From Cephalotus follicularis (taxonomy: Eukaryota > Streptophyta > Magnoliopsida > Oxalidales > Cephalotaceae), in the NCBI GenBank assembly GCA_001972305.1, contig BDDD01000080.1, positions 1,426,484-1,490,483 on the forward strand: 64,000 bases of DNA, in the 5' to 3' direction. Each line of letters opens with the position of its first letter. Within the stretch, counting starts at the first letter, position 1. The notes beneath the pieces are model-generated. The model searched no databases. It saw nothing but the letters and a program-made list of their open reading frames with translations, and was not told where the DNA came from. A program made the position numbers and the translations under genes. Of this stretch, positions 10,863-21,275 are shown piece by piece.

Positions 10863-12199
10863 CCCGAGGTGTCAGGCTTGGCAAGAACTTGTTTGAGTGG
10901 TTTATCAGTCAAAACCTTGATTGTATGGGCTTGAAAATACGGCCTCAACTTTCTGGCCGAGATGATCAAAGCATAAGCAAACTTCTCCACCTATGAGTAC
11001 CTTACCTCTGCATCATTCAAAGCCTTACTCACGTAGTACACAGGCCTCTGAACTTTGTCCTCTTCTCGGACCAACACTGCACTCACTGCGCCCGAGGTGG
11101 CTGCAAGGTACAAATATAAGTCTTCTCCATCCTTAGGCTTTGAGATCAGAGGAGGGGAAGCCAAATACTCCTTCAACTTGTCGAAGGCTGCTTGACAGTC
11201 GTCGGACCATGAGAATCCCTTGGGATCTCTAAGTATCTTGAAGAATGGAAGGCACTTCTCTGCCGAATTGGACACAAACCTGCTTAAGGCTGCGATTTTC
11301 CCATTCAATCTCTGCACCTCCCTGATGGTTTGAGGTGGCCTCATGCTTTGTATTGCCGAGATCTTCTCTGGGTTGGCCTCTATTCCTCTGCTAGAAACCA
11401 TGAACCCGAGGAACTTACCCGAGGTGACCCCAAATGTGCACTTGGATGGATTGAGCTTCATGTTGTACTTCCTCAATACTTCAAAGGTCTCCTCCAAGTC
11501 TTTTACATGAGGGTTCCTGGCTAGGGTCTTGACGAGCATGTCGTATATGTACACCTACATGTTCTTCCCAATCTGAGGCTCAAAAATCTTGTTGACCAAG
11601 CGCTGGTAAGTAGCCCCTGCATTCTTCAAGCCAAAGGGCATAACCTTGTAACAATACATTCCTCGGTCAATTATAAATGCTGTCTTCTCTTCGTCAAGCC
11701 TATACATGGGGATTTGATTGTATCCCGAATAAGCATCCAAGAAGCTTAATAATCTGTAACCCGAGGTCGCATCCACCAGTTGGTCAATCTTTGGAAGAGG
11801 GAAGTGATCCTTTGGGCAGGCTTTATTGAGGTCTGTGAAGTCTATGCACATCCTCCATTTCCCATTAGCTTTTTTGACTAACACAGGGTTTGCTAGCCAG
11901 TCCGAGTAGTGCACTTCTCGGATAAAACCTGCCTGTAACAACTTGCTCACCTCATCAGCTATAGCTTGATGCCTCTCAGGGGCAAAGTTCCTCTTCTTCT
12001 GTCTGATCGGAGGTCTGGTTGGATCCACACTTAACTTATGAACCATTACATTTGGGTTGATGCCAGGGACCTCCTCTGCCGACCATGAAAAAACATCCTT
12101 ATTGTCTCGGAGGAATGTTATTAATTCCTCTTTCTCCGCCTCTCCAAGTTGTGAGCCAACTTGGAGTACTCTCTCTCCGTTGCCTTCTTCTATGGGCAC
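10802..12199 (-). pseudogene. Reverse transcriptase and partial RNase H, gypsy element 1
   Basis: On the minus strand 12199-11555 holds the RT fingers/palm (MCIDFTDLNKACPKDHFPLP, then LDAYSGYNQI and MPFGLKNAGATYQ). 11554-10991 holds the thumb and RNase H start (SKCTFGVTSGKFLGF, then FSWSDDCQAAFDKL). The remnant 10990-10802 keeps part of RNase H and then ends at the deletion. An in-frame TAG at about 11555 separates the first two parts. The catalytic YIDD box reads YIYD, so one catalytic Asp is lost. The family copies cDNA in cytoplasmic particles; this copy is inactive. Element 2 keeps YIDD at the same place. Confidence 0.93.
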
Positions 12200-12244
12200 T
12201 TGGAGGAAGTCCTCTACCGGTTGTGGACGCTCTGGTTATACGTC

Positions 12245-13180
12245 TCATCTGAGCTCCACATTTGCTATGGTAAGGACCTTGCCTTTGCCCTTGTCAGTGA
12301 TGGCAGTTTTGTAACATCTCCTCGCCACCTCTTGATCTCCTCTGACTTCCCCCACACCAAACCTTGTGGAAAACTTCATTAGTAAGTGTCTCGTAGACAC
12401 TATGGCCTCCAACAAGTTCAGACCTGGTCGCCCTATTATAGCATTATAAGGACTTGGGGTATCGACCACCAGGAATGTCATCTCAACTTGAGTCTGGCGT
12501 GGGGCTGTGCCCGCAACCACAGACAGGTTGATAGATCCCAGAGGATGGATCGTTTCGCCTGCAAAACCAACCAATGGGGTTTTAACTGGTTTCAACTGGT
12601 CGACTGGTATCCTAAGCTGATCAAATGCGTGCTTGTAAAGGATATCGACAGAGATGCCATTATCAATAAGAATCCTCTTCATGGTAAAGAGCTCTACCAG
12701 AAGGGTGACCACCATTAGATCATCGTGAGGAAGAAGTACTCCCTCATAGTCCGCCTCAGAGAAGGATATCACCTCCTCGTCTCCTCCAGTTCTGAGCCTT
12801 TTGCTGTGGGGAACTTGTTGCACAGCAAGGGACTGTCTCCCATAGGCCTTTCTTGCATTCGAGTCGTCGCCCCCAGACGCGACCCCCCCAGAGATGGTGT
12901 GGATGACACCTCTGGGTTGTTGTTGTTGTTGTTGCTCCTCCTGCTGCCGAGGAGTCTCTTCTCTTCTCTGCTCCCTTCTTCCTTGGGGAGCATCTCTGTC
13001 AACATATTTGCGCAGGTATCCCTTTCTAATTAGATCCTCAATCTGATTTTTCAATTGCCTGCACTCCTCTGTATCGTGGCCGTGGTCACGATGATAACGG
13101 CAGTATTTCTCTACACTTCTGTTCTCTGTCGGGGTCCTCATCTTCTCTGGCCATTGGAAAGGCACTTTATCCTGTTCCAC
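12245..13180 (-). pseudogene. Gag zinc-knuckle tail and aspartic protease, gypsy element 1
   Basis: A 311-codon frame overlaps gag by 43 bases in another frame. It starts with a zinc-knuckle-like CRYHRDHGHDTEEC near residues 27-40, then a Gln-rich linker, then the retropepsin fold. The active site reads ILIDNGISVD, where the family has D-S/T-G (element 2 has DSG), so Ser/Thr is replaced by Asn. The downstream IIGRPGLN motif fits the second half of the protease. It would process Gag-Pol; this copy is probably inactive. The frame change from gag may be a programmed shift or a simple indel. Confidence 0.85.
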
Positions 13181-14646
13181 GACAAGTATTTTTGTACGTG
13201 TATCCAGGAGGGGGCAAAGGTGTTATAAGATGGTATTGGTGCCCCACCCCTGGATGTGCCTTCTCGTCTGGGGAGCTTGTGCCTGAGGTCTCCCTTAGAC
13301 AGGTCTGATCTCTCCTTCCTTTTCTCTCTTCTCTCGGGAGCATTTCGTGAAGGCTCCCTTCTCTCCTCCTGTTGGCCAGTCCAGGGTGTCTTCTGTTTCC
13401 TGGACAGCATCTCTTCCTCAGCATTAACATACCTCTCTGCCCTCTTCAACAACTCTGCCATGTCCTTTGCTGGCTTCTTCAGCAGGGAGAAAGTGAATCT
13501 AGAGTTGCTCCTCAGCCCATTGTTCAAGGCTGCCAGAGCAAAGGATGGCTCCAGGTCTTTCACTGTGAGAGATTCCTGGTTGAACCTAGTGAGGTAATCT
13601 CTCAACGTCTCATCCTTACCCTGCACCACGTTGATGAGGTGGGTAGAGTTCCTCCTCTGCATGGTGCTGTTGAGGAACTTTGTCACAAACAGCTCCGTAA
13701 ACTGATCGAAGCTCTTCACTGAATTCCTTGCCAATGTAAAGTACCATGCCTGGGCAGCTCCAATCAAAGTCATTGGGAATCCTCGGCAGAGCATGGCGTC
13801 CGAGGCTTGATACATCCACATAGCCTGGATATATGAGCGCACATGCTGGATGGGATCTGTGGACCCATCGTACTTATCAAGATTTGGGTTTCTGAACCCA
13901 CTGGGGACCGGCTCGGCTATGATCTCGGCCGTGAAGGGGTGTGCATTGATGTTTTGCACCTCGGATAGGTGCCCCCTATGCCGCTCTGCTCCTTGGAACC
14001 TCCTTTCTAGGTCTGCAAGCCTCCTATTCACTGCCTGCTCTACCTCTTCAATGTTCCTTACTCTACTGGAAACATGTGACCCTCCAGCCAATGAGGCTGG
14101 GGGGTTGACCCTGCTTCCTCGGGCCGTGCCAGCTCTGCGTGATGCATTGGAGCGCACTTGCGCCCCCTCCACTCCTCTGGCCTCCTGCCGAGGATCGGCG
14201 TTCATAGCCTGGCGCTGAGGGTGTGTTCTCCTTGGATCGTTGGGATGATCCCTTGTAGTCGAGGACTCAGCTCTATGAGATGCATTGATCTCAGGCCTCC
14301 TTCCCAGGGGATTGTTGTCCCCTGACCGTCCAAGGGGAAGTTCATCTCCCCTCGGCGGGTTTCGCCTGGCACCACGTGGGTGCCTTGTCTCCACCTCTGG
14401 TCTATGGGGGCCAGATACTCCTCGGGCCACTTGCTGAGCGGGCCTTGCTTGCTGTTGTTGGTTGGCTAAAGTTGTGACCAACCGATCTGTGACACGCTCC
14501 AATCCTTGGAGGAATTGGTTGAGTTGCTCCCCTGTAACGGGGGCTGGATCTTGTGCCGCTATTTGAACGGCTTCTGGTGGAGGAGCTGCAACCTCTTCCT
14601 GTCGGATGCGAGTGGCTCCAACTTGGGTGTTCTTCCTCGGAGGCAT
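13138..14646 (-). CDS. Gag protein, gypsy element 1
   Basis: 502 codons, open from MPPRKNTQVG just after the PBS. Residues 1-250 are low-complexity and Arg/Pro-rich. The retrotransposon Gag core (PF03732 type) follows, with PSGFRNPNLDKYDGSTDP, AAQAWYFTL and FVTKFLNSTMQRRNS, ending in a basic tail. It forms the virus-like particle. This is the only intact-looking ORF of the element. Gag, LTRs, PBS and PPT kept together are what a trans-mobilised element would need. Confidence 0.88.
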   Translation of the reverse strand: MPPRKNTQVGATRIRQEEVAAPPPEAVQIAAQDPAPVTGEQLNQFLQGLERVTDRLVTTLANQQQQARPAQQVARGVSGPHRPEVETRHPRGARRNPPRGDELPLGRSGDNNPLGRRPEINASHRAESSTTRDHPNDPRRTHPQRQAMNADPRQEARGVEGAQVRSNASRRAGTARGSRVNPPASLAGGSHVSSRVRNIEEVEQAVNRRLADLERRFQGAERHRGHLSEVQNINAHPFTAEIIAEPVPSGFRNPNLDKYDGSTDPIQHVRSYIQAMWMYQASDAMLCRGFPMTLIGAAQAWYFTLARNSVKSFDQFTELFVTKFLNSTMQRRNSTHLINVVQGKDETLRDYLTRFNQESLTVKDLEPSFALAALNNGLRSNSRFTFSLLKKPAKDMAELLKRAERYVNAEEEMLSRKQKTPWTGQQEERREPSRNAPERREKRKERSDLSKGDLRHKLPRREGTSRGGAPIPSYNTFAPSWIHVQKYLSWNRIKCLSNGQRR

Positions 14647-14671
14647 GATTGCTGATGACTTTTCGTAGCGT

Positions 14672-14689
14672 TTCCCACAGACGGCGCCA
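14672..14689 (-). other. Primer binding site, gypsy element 1
   Basis: The minus strand reads TGGCGCCGTCTGTGGGAA two bases after the 5' LTR. The first nine bases match the 3' end of plant tRNA-Asp type primers; the rest is imperfect. The same PBS stands at 42091-42108 in element 2. Confidence 0.8.
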
Positions 14690-14691
14690 AC

Positions 14692-15659
14692 TGTTGATAC
14701 AGAAATCCTTCTCTCAACAGTATCCTACGTGGAGGACTTTTATTTGTTAAGAGAAACGCTAGCCAAAGGATGCCTGGAGGAAGAATGTGATCTCGGACAC
14801 CTGCACAAGGTAACAACAATGGTGAAGGCACAGGAGATTGTTCTCCCGGGGACACTCCGACGCTCAAGTTAGTCAAGTGCAGATGAAATATTATACTCTC
14901 TTGAATGTAAAAATTGCTGACCCTTGTTCAGTATGTTGAACTTGTATTTATAGTGGTGTTTGGTAACTGATAGAGCGTGAAAATCGGATGTGATGGCTGT
15001 CCCCTAAGGAAATTCCGAGGATCTCGGGATTTCCCTTATCTCCACCTGAATTATCTCTTCTTTCCTTTATCTCCTCCTTAATTGTATCTTTTCCTTTGTT
15101 GTAGTTGATTAGGATTCTATCTCCTTGTTTGGATAAGTATAGATCCCGTGAAATCAGTTGAAGTTAATCCCCTTATCCTATCTTCCATATTTATTGATAG
15201 TCATCTTTATCTTCTATACTTAGAAGATTAGGGTCCCTAGAATTCAGGCTTACTTTGTGTCTTTATTCCGTAAATGAGGAGACCTTCTGTCAATGATCTG
15301 CCGAGAAGAGGAGCTGCTATGAGGCTAATGTGATAGTCAGCCCTTGACTCCTAAGTTTTCTTCTTCCACAGATATGTACTTGAAATAGATGGCATGTTAT
15401 GGGGCCGAGGGTGTCCTCGGCTAGGTTGCTTTAAATGGTATCCTCGGACCTGGATTCGAGGAGGATGATTTCTGTACTGGGATCACTGGGTATGTCCTCG
15501 GCACTTATGCCGAGGAAAGGTCCTCCTTATATCACTGTTCTGTTGATCAACAGGCTTCCTCTGCCTTTAACTCATCAATTCTTGTCTCTTTGTACATCTG
15601 GCAGCGTTATCAAGAGGATACGTGTTGCTTTAAATTTTACTTAATTTTTCCCCATATCA
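14692..15659 (-). repeat. 5' LTR of gypsy element 1
   Basis: 968 bp, near-identical to 7457-8425. The TATA box on minus is near 14946-14952. The hairpin set lies at 15405-15516. Confidence 0.93.
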
Positions 15660-15664
15660 GGTAA

Positions 15665-16505
15665 TATAAACGGGTTTGAATTTTGTGTAAAGTCAATAAA
15701 CCAAGCTTAGATAAAAAAAAACAAGGTTTAAATGATAAATCGGGTTAGACCGGACTTAGGTTTTATTGAATATAATAATTATCATACATACCTAAGTTCA
15801 ACTGAACCATAGACCTGACCCATGAACATATCCACTAATTACTATTGGAATAACAAATCAATGCCCATGGGTCAAATTAACCTTGGGTTTTTAATGTGCG
15901 TGGGGCTTCCATCGAATTTGGGTCTTCTCTAATTCACCCAATATTAGTTTGTCCAATGTACATTAAGTGGTAATGCTTTTGTATTACCAAAAATATTTTT
16001 CGGTCTCAATTTAGTATTTGATAAAATTTCGGTAAAAATATTTTTGTTTTTAAGAAGAGCCAAATCATTTTTCAAATTGACATTGTGAGATCAGTTCGAG
16101 AAGTATTTTTACCAACCACATATTTTAACTTGATATGAATTTTTATGAATTTTAATATTTGACAAAAAAATTTTATGATATCTACAACAGTTTCAAAAAT
16201 ATATTTACCAAACACATATTCACTGTAAAAGCATTTTTGACAATATCACTTTTACTAAAATTACTTTAAAAAAACACTTATACGAAACACTAAACATTAC
16301 CAAATAGAACTTAAGTACACTTAAAAAAAAAAAGATCCACTTCAGTCTTTTTCTTTCATTAATTGGACTAAGTACTTTTTTAATATTTGTTCAGCATATA
16401 CATAAGCATTGAGCAATAACAATTTATAAAAATGAGGATAAGTTCAATTCGTGAAATAGTGGAGGGATTGGGATCTCTCTTGTATGGCAAGTACAGTGAG
16501 ATTGA
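15665..16505. other. AT-rich spacer between gypsy element 1 and the hAT element
   Basis: No gene or known element recognised. It is the continuation of the host spacer interrupted at 7456. Confidence 0.5.
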
Positions 16506-16513
16506 GCGTGTGA
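16506..16513. repeat. 8-bp target-site duplication, left end of hAT
   Basis: GCGTGTGA directly precedes the left terminal repeat and is repeated exactly at 31685-31692, 15.2 kb away. Eight base pairs is the hAT hallmark. Confidence 0.92.
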
Positions 16514-16524
16514 TAGAGATGCAA

Positions 16525-16710
16525 GCGGTCCGGGCCGGTCTGAACCGTGACCCAGACAGTGCGGGACCGCCAAAAGGTGGGCCGGTTCATGAACCAACCA
16601 GCCTTTCTCACGGTCTGGGCCGGTCCGGACCGTGAAGATAATAGGTGTGAACGGAACCGGCCTGCGAACCTTAACCACAAGCGATGCAGGCCGGTCCGGG
16701 CCGGTTCGAT
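16525..16710. repeat. Subterminal GGCCGG-rich repeats of hAT, left end
   Basis: Several copies of GGTCCGGGCCGG-like motifs in both orientations include the inverted pair CGGTC...GGCCGGTCCGGACCG near 16605-16635. hAT transposases typically bind such subterminal repeats. Confidence 0.65.
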
Positions 16711-16719
16711 TCACCTGGA

Positions 16720-16981
16720 CAGTCGGCTGTTTGCCCAAAACAGTCGGTTGGTTGAGGAAGATAGGAATTCCAAAAAGCTATTGGTTAATTTGGACAGTCG
16801 ACTGGAAATTCTTGGCAGTTGACTGTTTCTCCTCATCAGTCGGCTGGTACCCTGTTCCAGTCGGCTGGTTGAGTGCCATTCCAGTTTCTGGGATTCTTTG
16901 TATTTCCAGTCGGCTATTCAACCTCAGACATTCGGCTACTCAAACCAAACAGTCGGCTGTTAAGCTTGGGCAATCGGCTGT
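16720..16981. repeat. 21-bp-phased CAGTCGRCTG array, left repeat of the small LTR element
   Basis: Motif starts are at 16720, 16741, 16795, 16816, 16837, 16858, 16907, 16929, 16950 and 16971. Steps are 21, 54, 21, 21, 21, 49, 22, 21 and 21. Most copies read CAGTCGGCTG. The array begins at the last hAT-like bases. Confidence 0.9.
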
Positions 16982-17724
16982 TTTTGCCTGCACATGAATA
17001 CTTGAGCTTTGCAACACTTTGGACATTAAATCAAGTATGTATATGATTTTGTAAATTAGAAAAATATGCATACATGTATTCCATGTTTGTTAATCATCGA
17101 AATTTCAATATTTAAAACATTTAAAGGGGTGGCAAAGGCCAACAATCTCCCCATTTTTGATGATTGACAAAACATAACTAATTTTGCATAATTTTGACTC
17201 ACTTATCAAGTCTAGCATATTATCATAGTGTTTGAGCAACAAAATTTATATAGCCAAAATAACTTATCAATTCCAGCATATTGCACAACACAAAGCACAA
17301 CAAAATTTCATATTCCACCCCCCCCCCCCCCCTTTGTCAAACAACAAAAAGAAAACTAAGCTCCCCCTTAACCAAAGCATGTGTTTAAGGATTAAAGCTC
17401 CCCCTTAACAGTTGCATACTCATTTTATATAGCAATGTAGAGATCAATGAGTTAGAGAAAAGCAATTCTAAGCATATGTATAAGGAGTTTTCCATCTTTT
17501 TACTAAGAATTTCCTTTTTGTAAAAAGGAAACATCAACATATATACACAAGGGCTATTTAAGCAAGCTAAGATAGGAGTATGAAGAGAGAATTGAGCCAA
17601 ATTATAAAACAAGTTCAATTCATAATCAAATATTCATAATCAAACTACAAGCTCATTTCAAACTCAAAAGTACAAGTTCATAAAACTGCAAGTTCATTTA
17701 CAAAAAAATGATATGAATGTTTGC

Positions 17725-18875
17725 TCATGAGGATCCGGGAGGAGGTTGCTGTGGATATGCGTTTTGAAGCATTTGGATTACTTGGACCATTTGAGCATCT
17801 TGTGAATCAAGGCGAGACATGAGAGTGGCTTGATTATCGAAGATTTGATCCACTCTTCCTCGAATATACTCAATATTAGCTTGCGCCAAGTCCATCCTTG
17901 CTTGGAGTGAATCCAATGTAGGTTGACTACCGTCACTACTACTCTCTCCAAAATTTGACCTCACTTCAAATTGATGTCCTTCATCTTCTTCTTCAGCTTC
18001 ACCATCACCACCAACTCTAACACCCGGTTCCCGCACGGGGGCTCTCCCTGCCACTTGTTGCTTCACCCATAATCCTTCTTCAAATTTAATATTACAACTT
18101 TTAAGTCTGACTTTATTTATGAGTTGCTTGGGATTAGGTTTAACATTATGCTCATCATCCGATATATCAATATTTAAGGACTCTAGAATCCTACTAATGA
18201 GCATAGGATAAGGAATATGGTTTGGTCTAGATAGCATGTGGTTACTGATGAGATATGTAATGTTAACTTGTGTGCCATTTTTTATACATGCCACTAGTTT
18301 GAGGTCATGCTCGCATGGTAAAGTGTGTGAGTCTTCTCTAGGCAACAAGGTGTTTGTGACAATAAGCAAAAGAATATGAGTGGCAATTGACAAGTGACTA
18401 CTAGTAACGATCATAATAGGATTGAAATCGGACCGTTCTAGACAAATTTTCAAGGCATCCGATTTTCCTATATCATTAAAATGGGTGATGCCGGAGCAAG
18501 GAATTCCTAAAGTTCGGTAATGATTTCAGGGGTAATTTGGACAGGTTCGCCAAGAACAAATGATTTAGCAACACAAGTGGTTGTTTTCTCTAGGTTTGCA
18601 TAGAATAACTTGACTAACCTAGGGTAGATAATGTGAGATGAGCATAACTAATCAAACCAACCTATATGTTCAAGCCATGATTTAATAAAAGTAATATTAC
18701 TAATCAAAATGTCCTTATCTAGCCATTTTTCGTTATGAAGCTTGACTGAGTTGAGCACTGAGTGATACCTTAGTTCATTCTCTTTGGAGAGAAAGAGATT
18801 GACGTCAAAATTGTTGATAAGGCCGGTTCTTCTCACATTCTTGGTCCCGATGCTTTTTCTCTTCTTGGACGCCAA
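17725..18875 (-). pseudogene. Putative plant transposon protein (PF20167-like), broken copy
   Basis: The minus strand encodes a relative of the protein at 21902-23035. The N-terminal part 18875-18648 (MASKKRKSIGTK to GWFD) ends at a TAG where the other copy has TAC. One or more frame shifts follow before the open C-terminal part 18453-17725 (LLIVTNTLLPREDSHTLP, then a Gln/Ala-rich heptad-like tail LQARMDLAQANIEYI). This is the only coding sequence of the small LTR element. The domain is common in plant LTR elements; its biochemical role is unknown. Confidence 0.8.
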
Positions 18876-18992
18876 TTAAATCAGTGGGAACGATTTTGGG
18901 AAAGGTGAGAATCGAGTTTTGACAGTGTTTAGAGGAGTGGGATTGAGAGAAAGAGGGAAAAATCGAGTTATAAAACCTGATTCCCACGCCAC

Positions 18993-19281
18993 CAGTTGAC
19001 TAGGCGTTTTGAGCCAGTCGGCTGTTTTGACAAAACAGTCGGCTGTATCCCTGTTTCAGTCGGCTAGTTTCCAAAAAGCTACTGGTTTATTTGGACAGTC
19101 GGCTGAAAATTCTTGATAGTCGGCTGTTTCTCCTCATCAGTCGGCTGGTACCCTGTTCCAGTCGGCTGGTTGAGTGCCATTCCAGTTTCTGGGATTCTTT
19201 GTATTTTCAGTCGGCTATTCAACCTCAGTCAGTCGGCTATTCAAACCAAACATTCGGCTGTTCATATTGGGTAGTAGGCTG
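18993..19281. repeat. 21-bp-phased CAGTCGRCTG array, right repeat of the small LTR element
   Basis: Starts are at 18993, 19015, 19036, 19057, 19096, 19117, 19138, 19159, 19208, 19230, 19251 and 19271. Steps are 20-22 except 39 and 49. The 49-bp gap is at the same place as in the left repeat. Confidence 0.9.
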
Positions 19282-19551
19282 TTTTTGCCTGTACCTGAAT
19301 ACTTGAGCTTTGCAACACTTTTGACATTAATTCAAGTATGTATATGATTTTGTAAGTTAAAAAAATATGCATACATGTATTCCATGTTTGTTAATCATCG
19401 AAATTTCAATCTTTAGAACATTTAAAGGGGTGGCAAAAGTCAACAGGTTTCATACATAATTTGGCCGTTCACAGTTTATACTCTTGCGGGCCAGGAGTTA
19501 CATTTTTATTTTACATATTTTCTTCAATCTCTAATTCTTGGTGATCTAGTT

Positions 19552-20007
19552 TTATTCATCACTACTACCGTTATCTTCGTCTATAATTTTTTGAATCCTC
19601 CGATCTTGAACAATCCAATATTTCAAACAAAAACAAATCTCCATTGTTTCTGCTTTCAACCGACCTCTTCTCTCATCTAATACCCTACCACCTGCAGAAA
19701 AAGCAGATTCGGATGCTACTGTGGACACATGAGCTGTTAGTATATCACGTGCCATTATAGAAAGAATTAGATAATTTTTTTTTTGTTTTTGCCACCATTG
19801 TAAAAGATATAAGGACGCTCTATCTTCTTTATTAATGAACTGAATATTTGTATTAAGGTAATGTTGTAGTTCAGTATTTGTATTAATCATACTACTACTA
19901 CTACTACTACTACCAACTCCATAAGCAATTCTATCAAAAAAAATCTATGGGATCATTACCACTACTACTAACATTTTCTTGATATTCATTTCCAACACTA
20001 TATTTTT
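19552..20007 (-). pseudogene. hAT transposase, C-terminal dimerisation part
   Basis: Minus-strand codons include LSIMARDILTAHVSTVASES, then AFSAGGRVLDERRGRL, the signature of the hAT C-terminal dimerisation domain (PF05699). The frame stops at 19552 after DEDNGSSDE. The upstream part is cut at 20007 by the copia insertion and continues at 26475. A frame break lies near 19930-19945, just upstream of the Ser-coding triplet repeat at 19891-19911. Confidence 0.9.
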
Positions 20008-20554
20008 TGTAGGAAGTCTAGAGGGGGGGTGAATAGACTTATAAAAAATAACTAGCAAAAATACCACAATTAATTCAATTAACACAAACACACAATTGCG
20101 GAAATATAAAGAGTGTAGGGTTGAGAGAATTGCAAACGGATGTATAGTGGTTCAGCAAACCACCTACGTCCACTCCCCAAGGCCTCCCCTTGAGTATTTC
20201 ACTAGGTATGCCCCAATCCGGGCTTGAAACTCCAACCGAGCTCCAACCACCTTCGCTCCAACCAAGCGAATTACAAAGTTGCTCCAACCGAGCAATACAA
20301 GAGACAACCTCTCTTGTATGTGTGAAATAAGTGTTTAAAGGTTACAAATTCGTAATGAATTTGTTTTACAATTTAGCTCAAATTGGACAAAGCTTCAAGT
20401 GTATAGGAAATGTAAAAATAAAGCTTTGTAATGTATAGGATTACTTTGAATTGATCTCTCTTGATGTTTGCAAGCTTTGGGATTGTACTTGAGATGACTA
20501 GAAAGAATGTTCACTTTGATTGCAAGAGATATCCCCAAGAACGCTTCACTTTGG

Positions 20555-20562
20555 CCTTTATA
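20555..20562 (-). promoter_or_regulatory. TATA box of the copia 3' LTR
   Basis: TATAAAGG on the minus strand, 42 bp downstream (in transcription direction) of the last array motif. The equivalent site in the 5' LTR is 25753-25760. Confidence 0.65.
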
Positions 20563-20603
20563 CTTGTGCTCCAACGGATCTATTTTTCAAGTCTGTTACA
20601 AAT

Positions 20604-21093
20604 CCAGTCAGCTGGATTGATGGCACGTATATTTGAATATAGCCGTTGGTGATGGACAGTCGGCTGCATCCTCTGGGCAGTCGGCTGGTGGAGCTGGCAG
20701 TCGACTGGTTGCTCTGTTCTAGTCGGCTGTGGAGCTGAAATTTGAGTTACATATGCTACTGCCTGAATTTGCACAAACGTGGACAGTCGGCTGGATTCAC
20801 TGGCAGTCGACTGGATCCCCTGGCAGTCGACTGGTGCCCTGCTTCAGTCGGCTGTATGAGGTGTTAAAAAGATACAGAAGCTACTGCCTGAAATGTGCAC
20901 CTATGGCAGTCGACTGGAGCCCTGTGGCAGTCGGCTGTCTTGGCCTGGCAGTCGACTGGAGCCCTGTGGCAGTCGGCTGGATCATGTGTTCTGCAATTTC
21001 TGGACTTGGTTGAAGAACCAGTCGGCTACACAACCTATGGCAGTCGACTACACAACCTTGGGGAGTCGACTGGATTGCTTGCCAGTCGGTTGG
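20604..21093. repeat. Phased CCAGTCGACTGG array in the copia 3' LTR
   Basis: Seventeen copies, all on the same strand as far as a near-palindrome allows. Starts are near 20605, 20657, 20678, 20698, 20720, 20784, 20804, 20824, 20845, 20907, 20928, 20949, 20970, 21019, 21041, 21063 and 21083. Steps are 20-22 bp, or about 52, 62-64 and 49. CCAGTCGACTGG is a perfect 12-bp palindrome. The common variant with GG in place of GA keeps self-pairing in RNA through a G.U pair. Sixteen of 17 keep the central CpG. Confidence 0.95.
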
Positions 21094-21257
21094 ATTACCC
21101 TGTACCTGCAGAAATGATCTTGACACAACTTTGGACATAAAATCAAGTGAGTATATGAAGTTATAACTCATAGAATTATGCATACAAGTAATCTATGTTT
21201 GTTAATCATCAAAATAACATATGGTAATGCAATTAATCGGGGTGGCAAAGGCCAACA

Positions 21258-21275
21258 ATCTCCCCCTTTTTGATG
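21258..21275 (-). other. Polypurine tract of the copia element
   Basis: The minus strand reads AAAAAGGGGGAGAT followed by TGTTGG, the start of the 3' LTR. Confidence 0.85.

Larger units (their letters stand above)
7457..15659 (-). mobile_element. Tat-like Ty3/gypsy retrotransposon 1, internally deleted
   Basis: An 8.2-kb element with LTRs of 969 and 968 bp and a perfect 5-bp TSD GGTAA (7452-7456 and 15660-15664). The minus-strand order is 5' LTR, PBS, gag, protease, RT, partial RNase H, then an antisense extra ORF, PPT and 3' LTR. Compared with its relative at 32195-42609 it lacks the second RNase H, integrase and the end of the antisense ORF. The two LTRs differ at roughly twenty positions by eye, so insertion was fairly recent. 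Point mutations in protease and RT make it unable to move by itself. Confidence 0.93.
16720..19445 (-). mobile_element. Small pol-less LTR element in the hAT 3' end
   Basis: Two related direct repeats (16720-17144 and about 19015-19445) flank an internal region holding one ORF. Both end, on plus, with GGGGTGGCAAA...CAACA. A purine tract (on minus GATGATTGACAAAA is not it; the tract is the TGGGGAGATT side) lies at 17145-17160 next to the left repeat. That is the order 5' LTR, ORF, PPT, 3' LTR on the minus strand. The repeats match the U3 end of the 20008-26474 copia LTR but lack its R-U5 half. No pol is present. No convincing TSD was found, so the left border is uncertain. Confidence 0.72.
20008..21257 (-). 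repeat. 3' LTR of the copia element (complete, 1250 bp)
   Basis: On plus it begins TGTAGGAAGTC and ends GGCCAACA. It contains the phased palindrome array (20604-21093) upstream of a TATA box (20555-20562, minus). Confidence 0.92.

Noticed and set aside
13256-14218. Plus-strand ORFs opposite gag of gypsy element 1
   Set aside because: Shadows of the gag frame on the other strand, with no domain and no counterpart in element 2.
20881-21183. Open frames through the palindrome arrays, on both strands (also near 25852-26383, 29028-29331, 31407-31692)
   Set aside because: The array period is a multiple of three and its unit has no stop in several frames, so ORFs arise by composition. Translations are heptad-like repeats without any domain.
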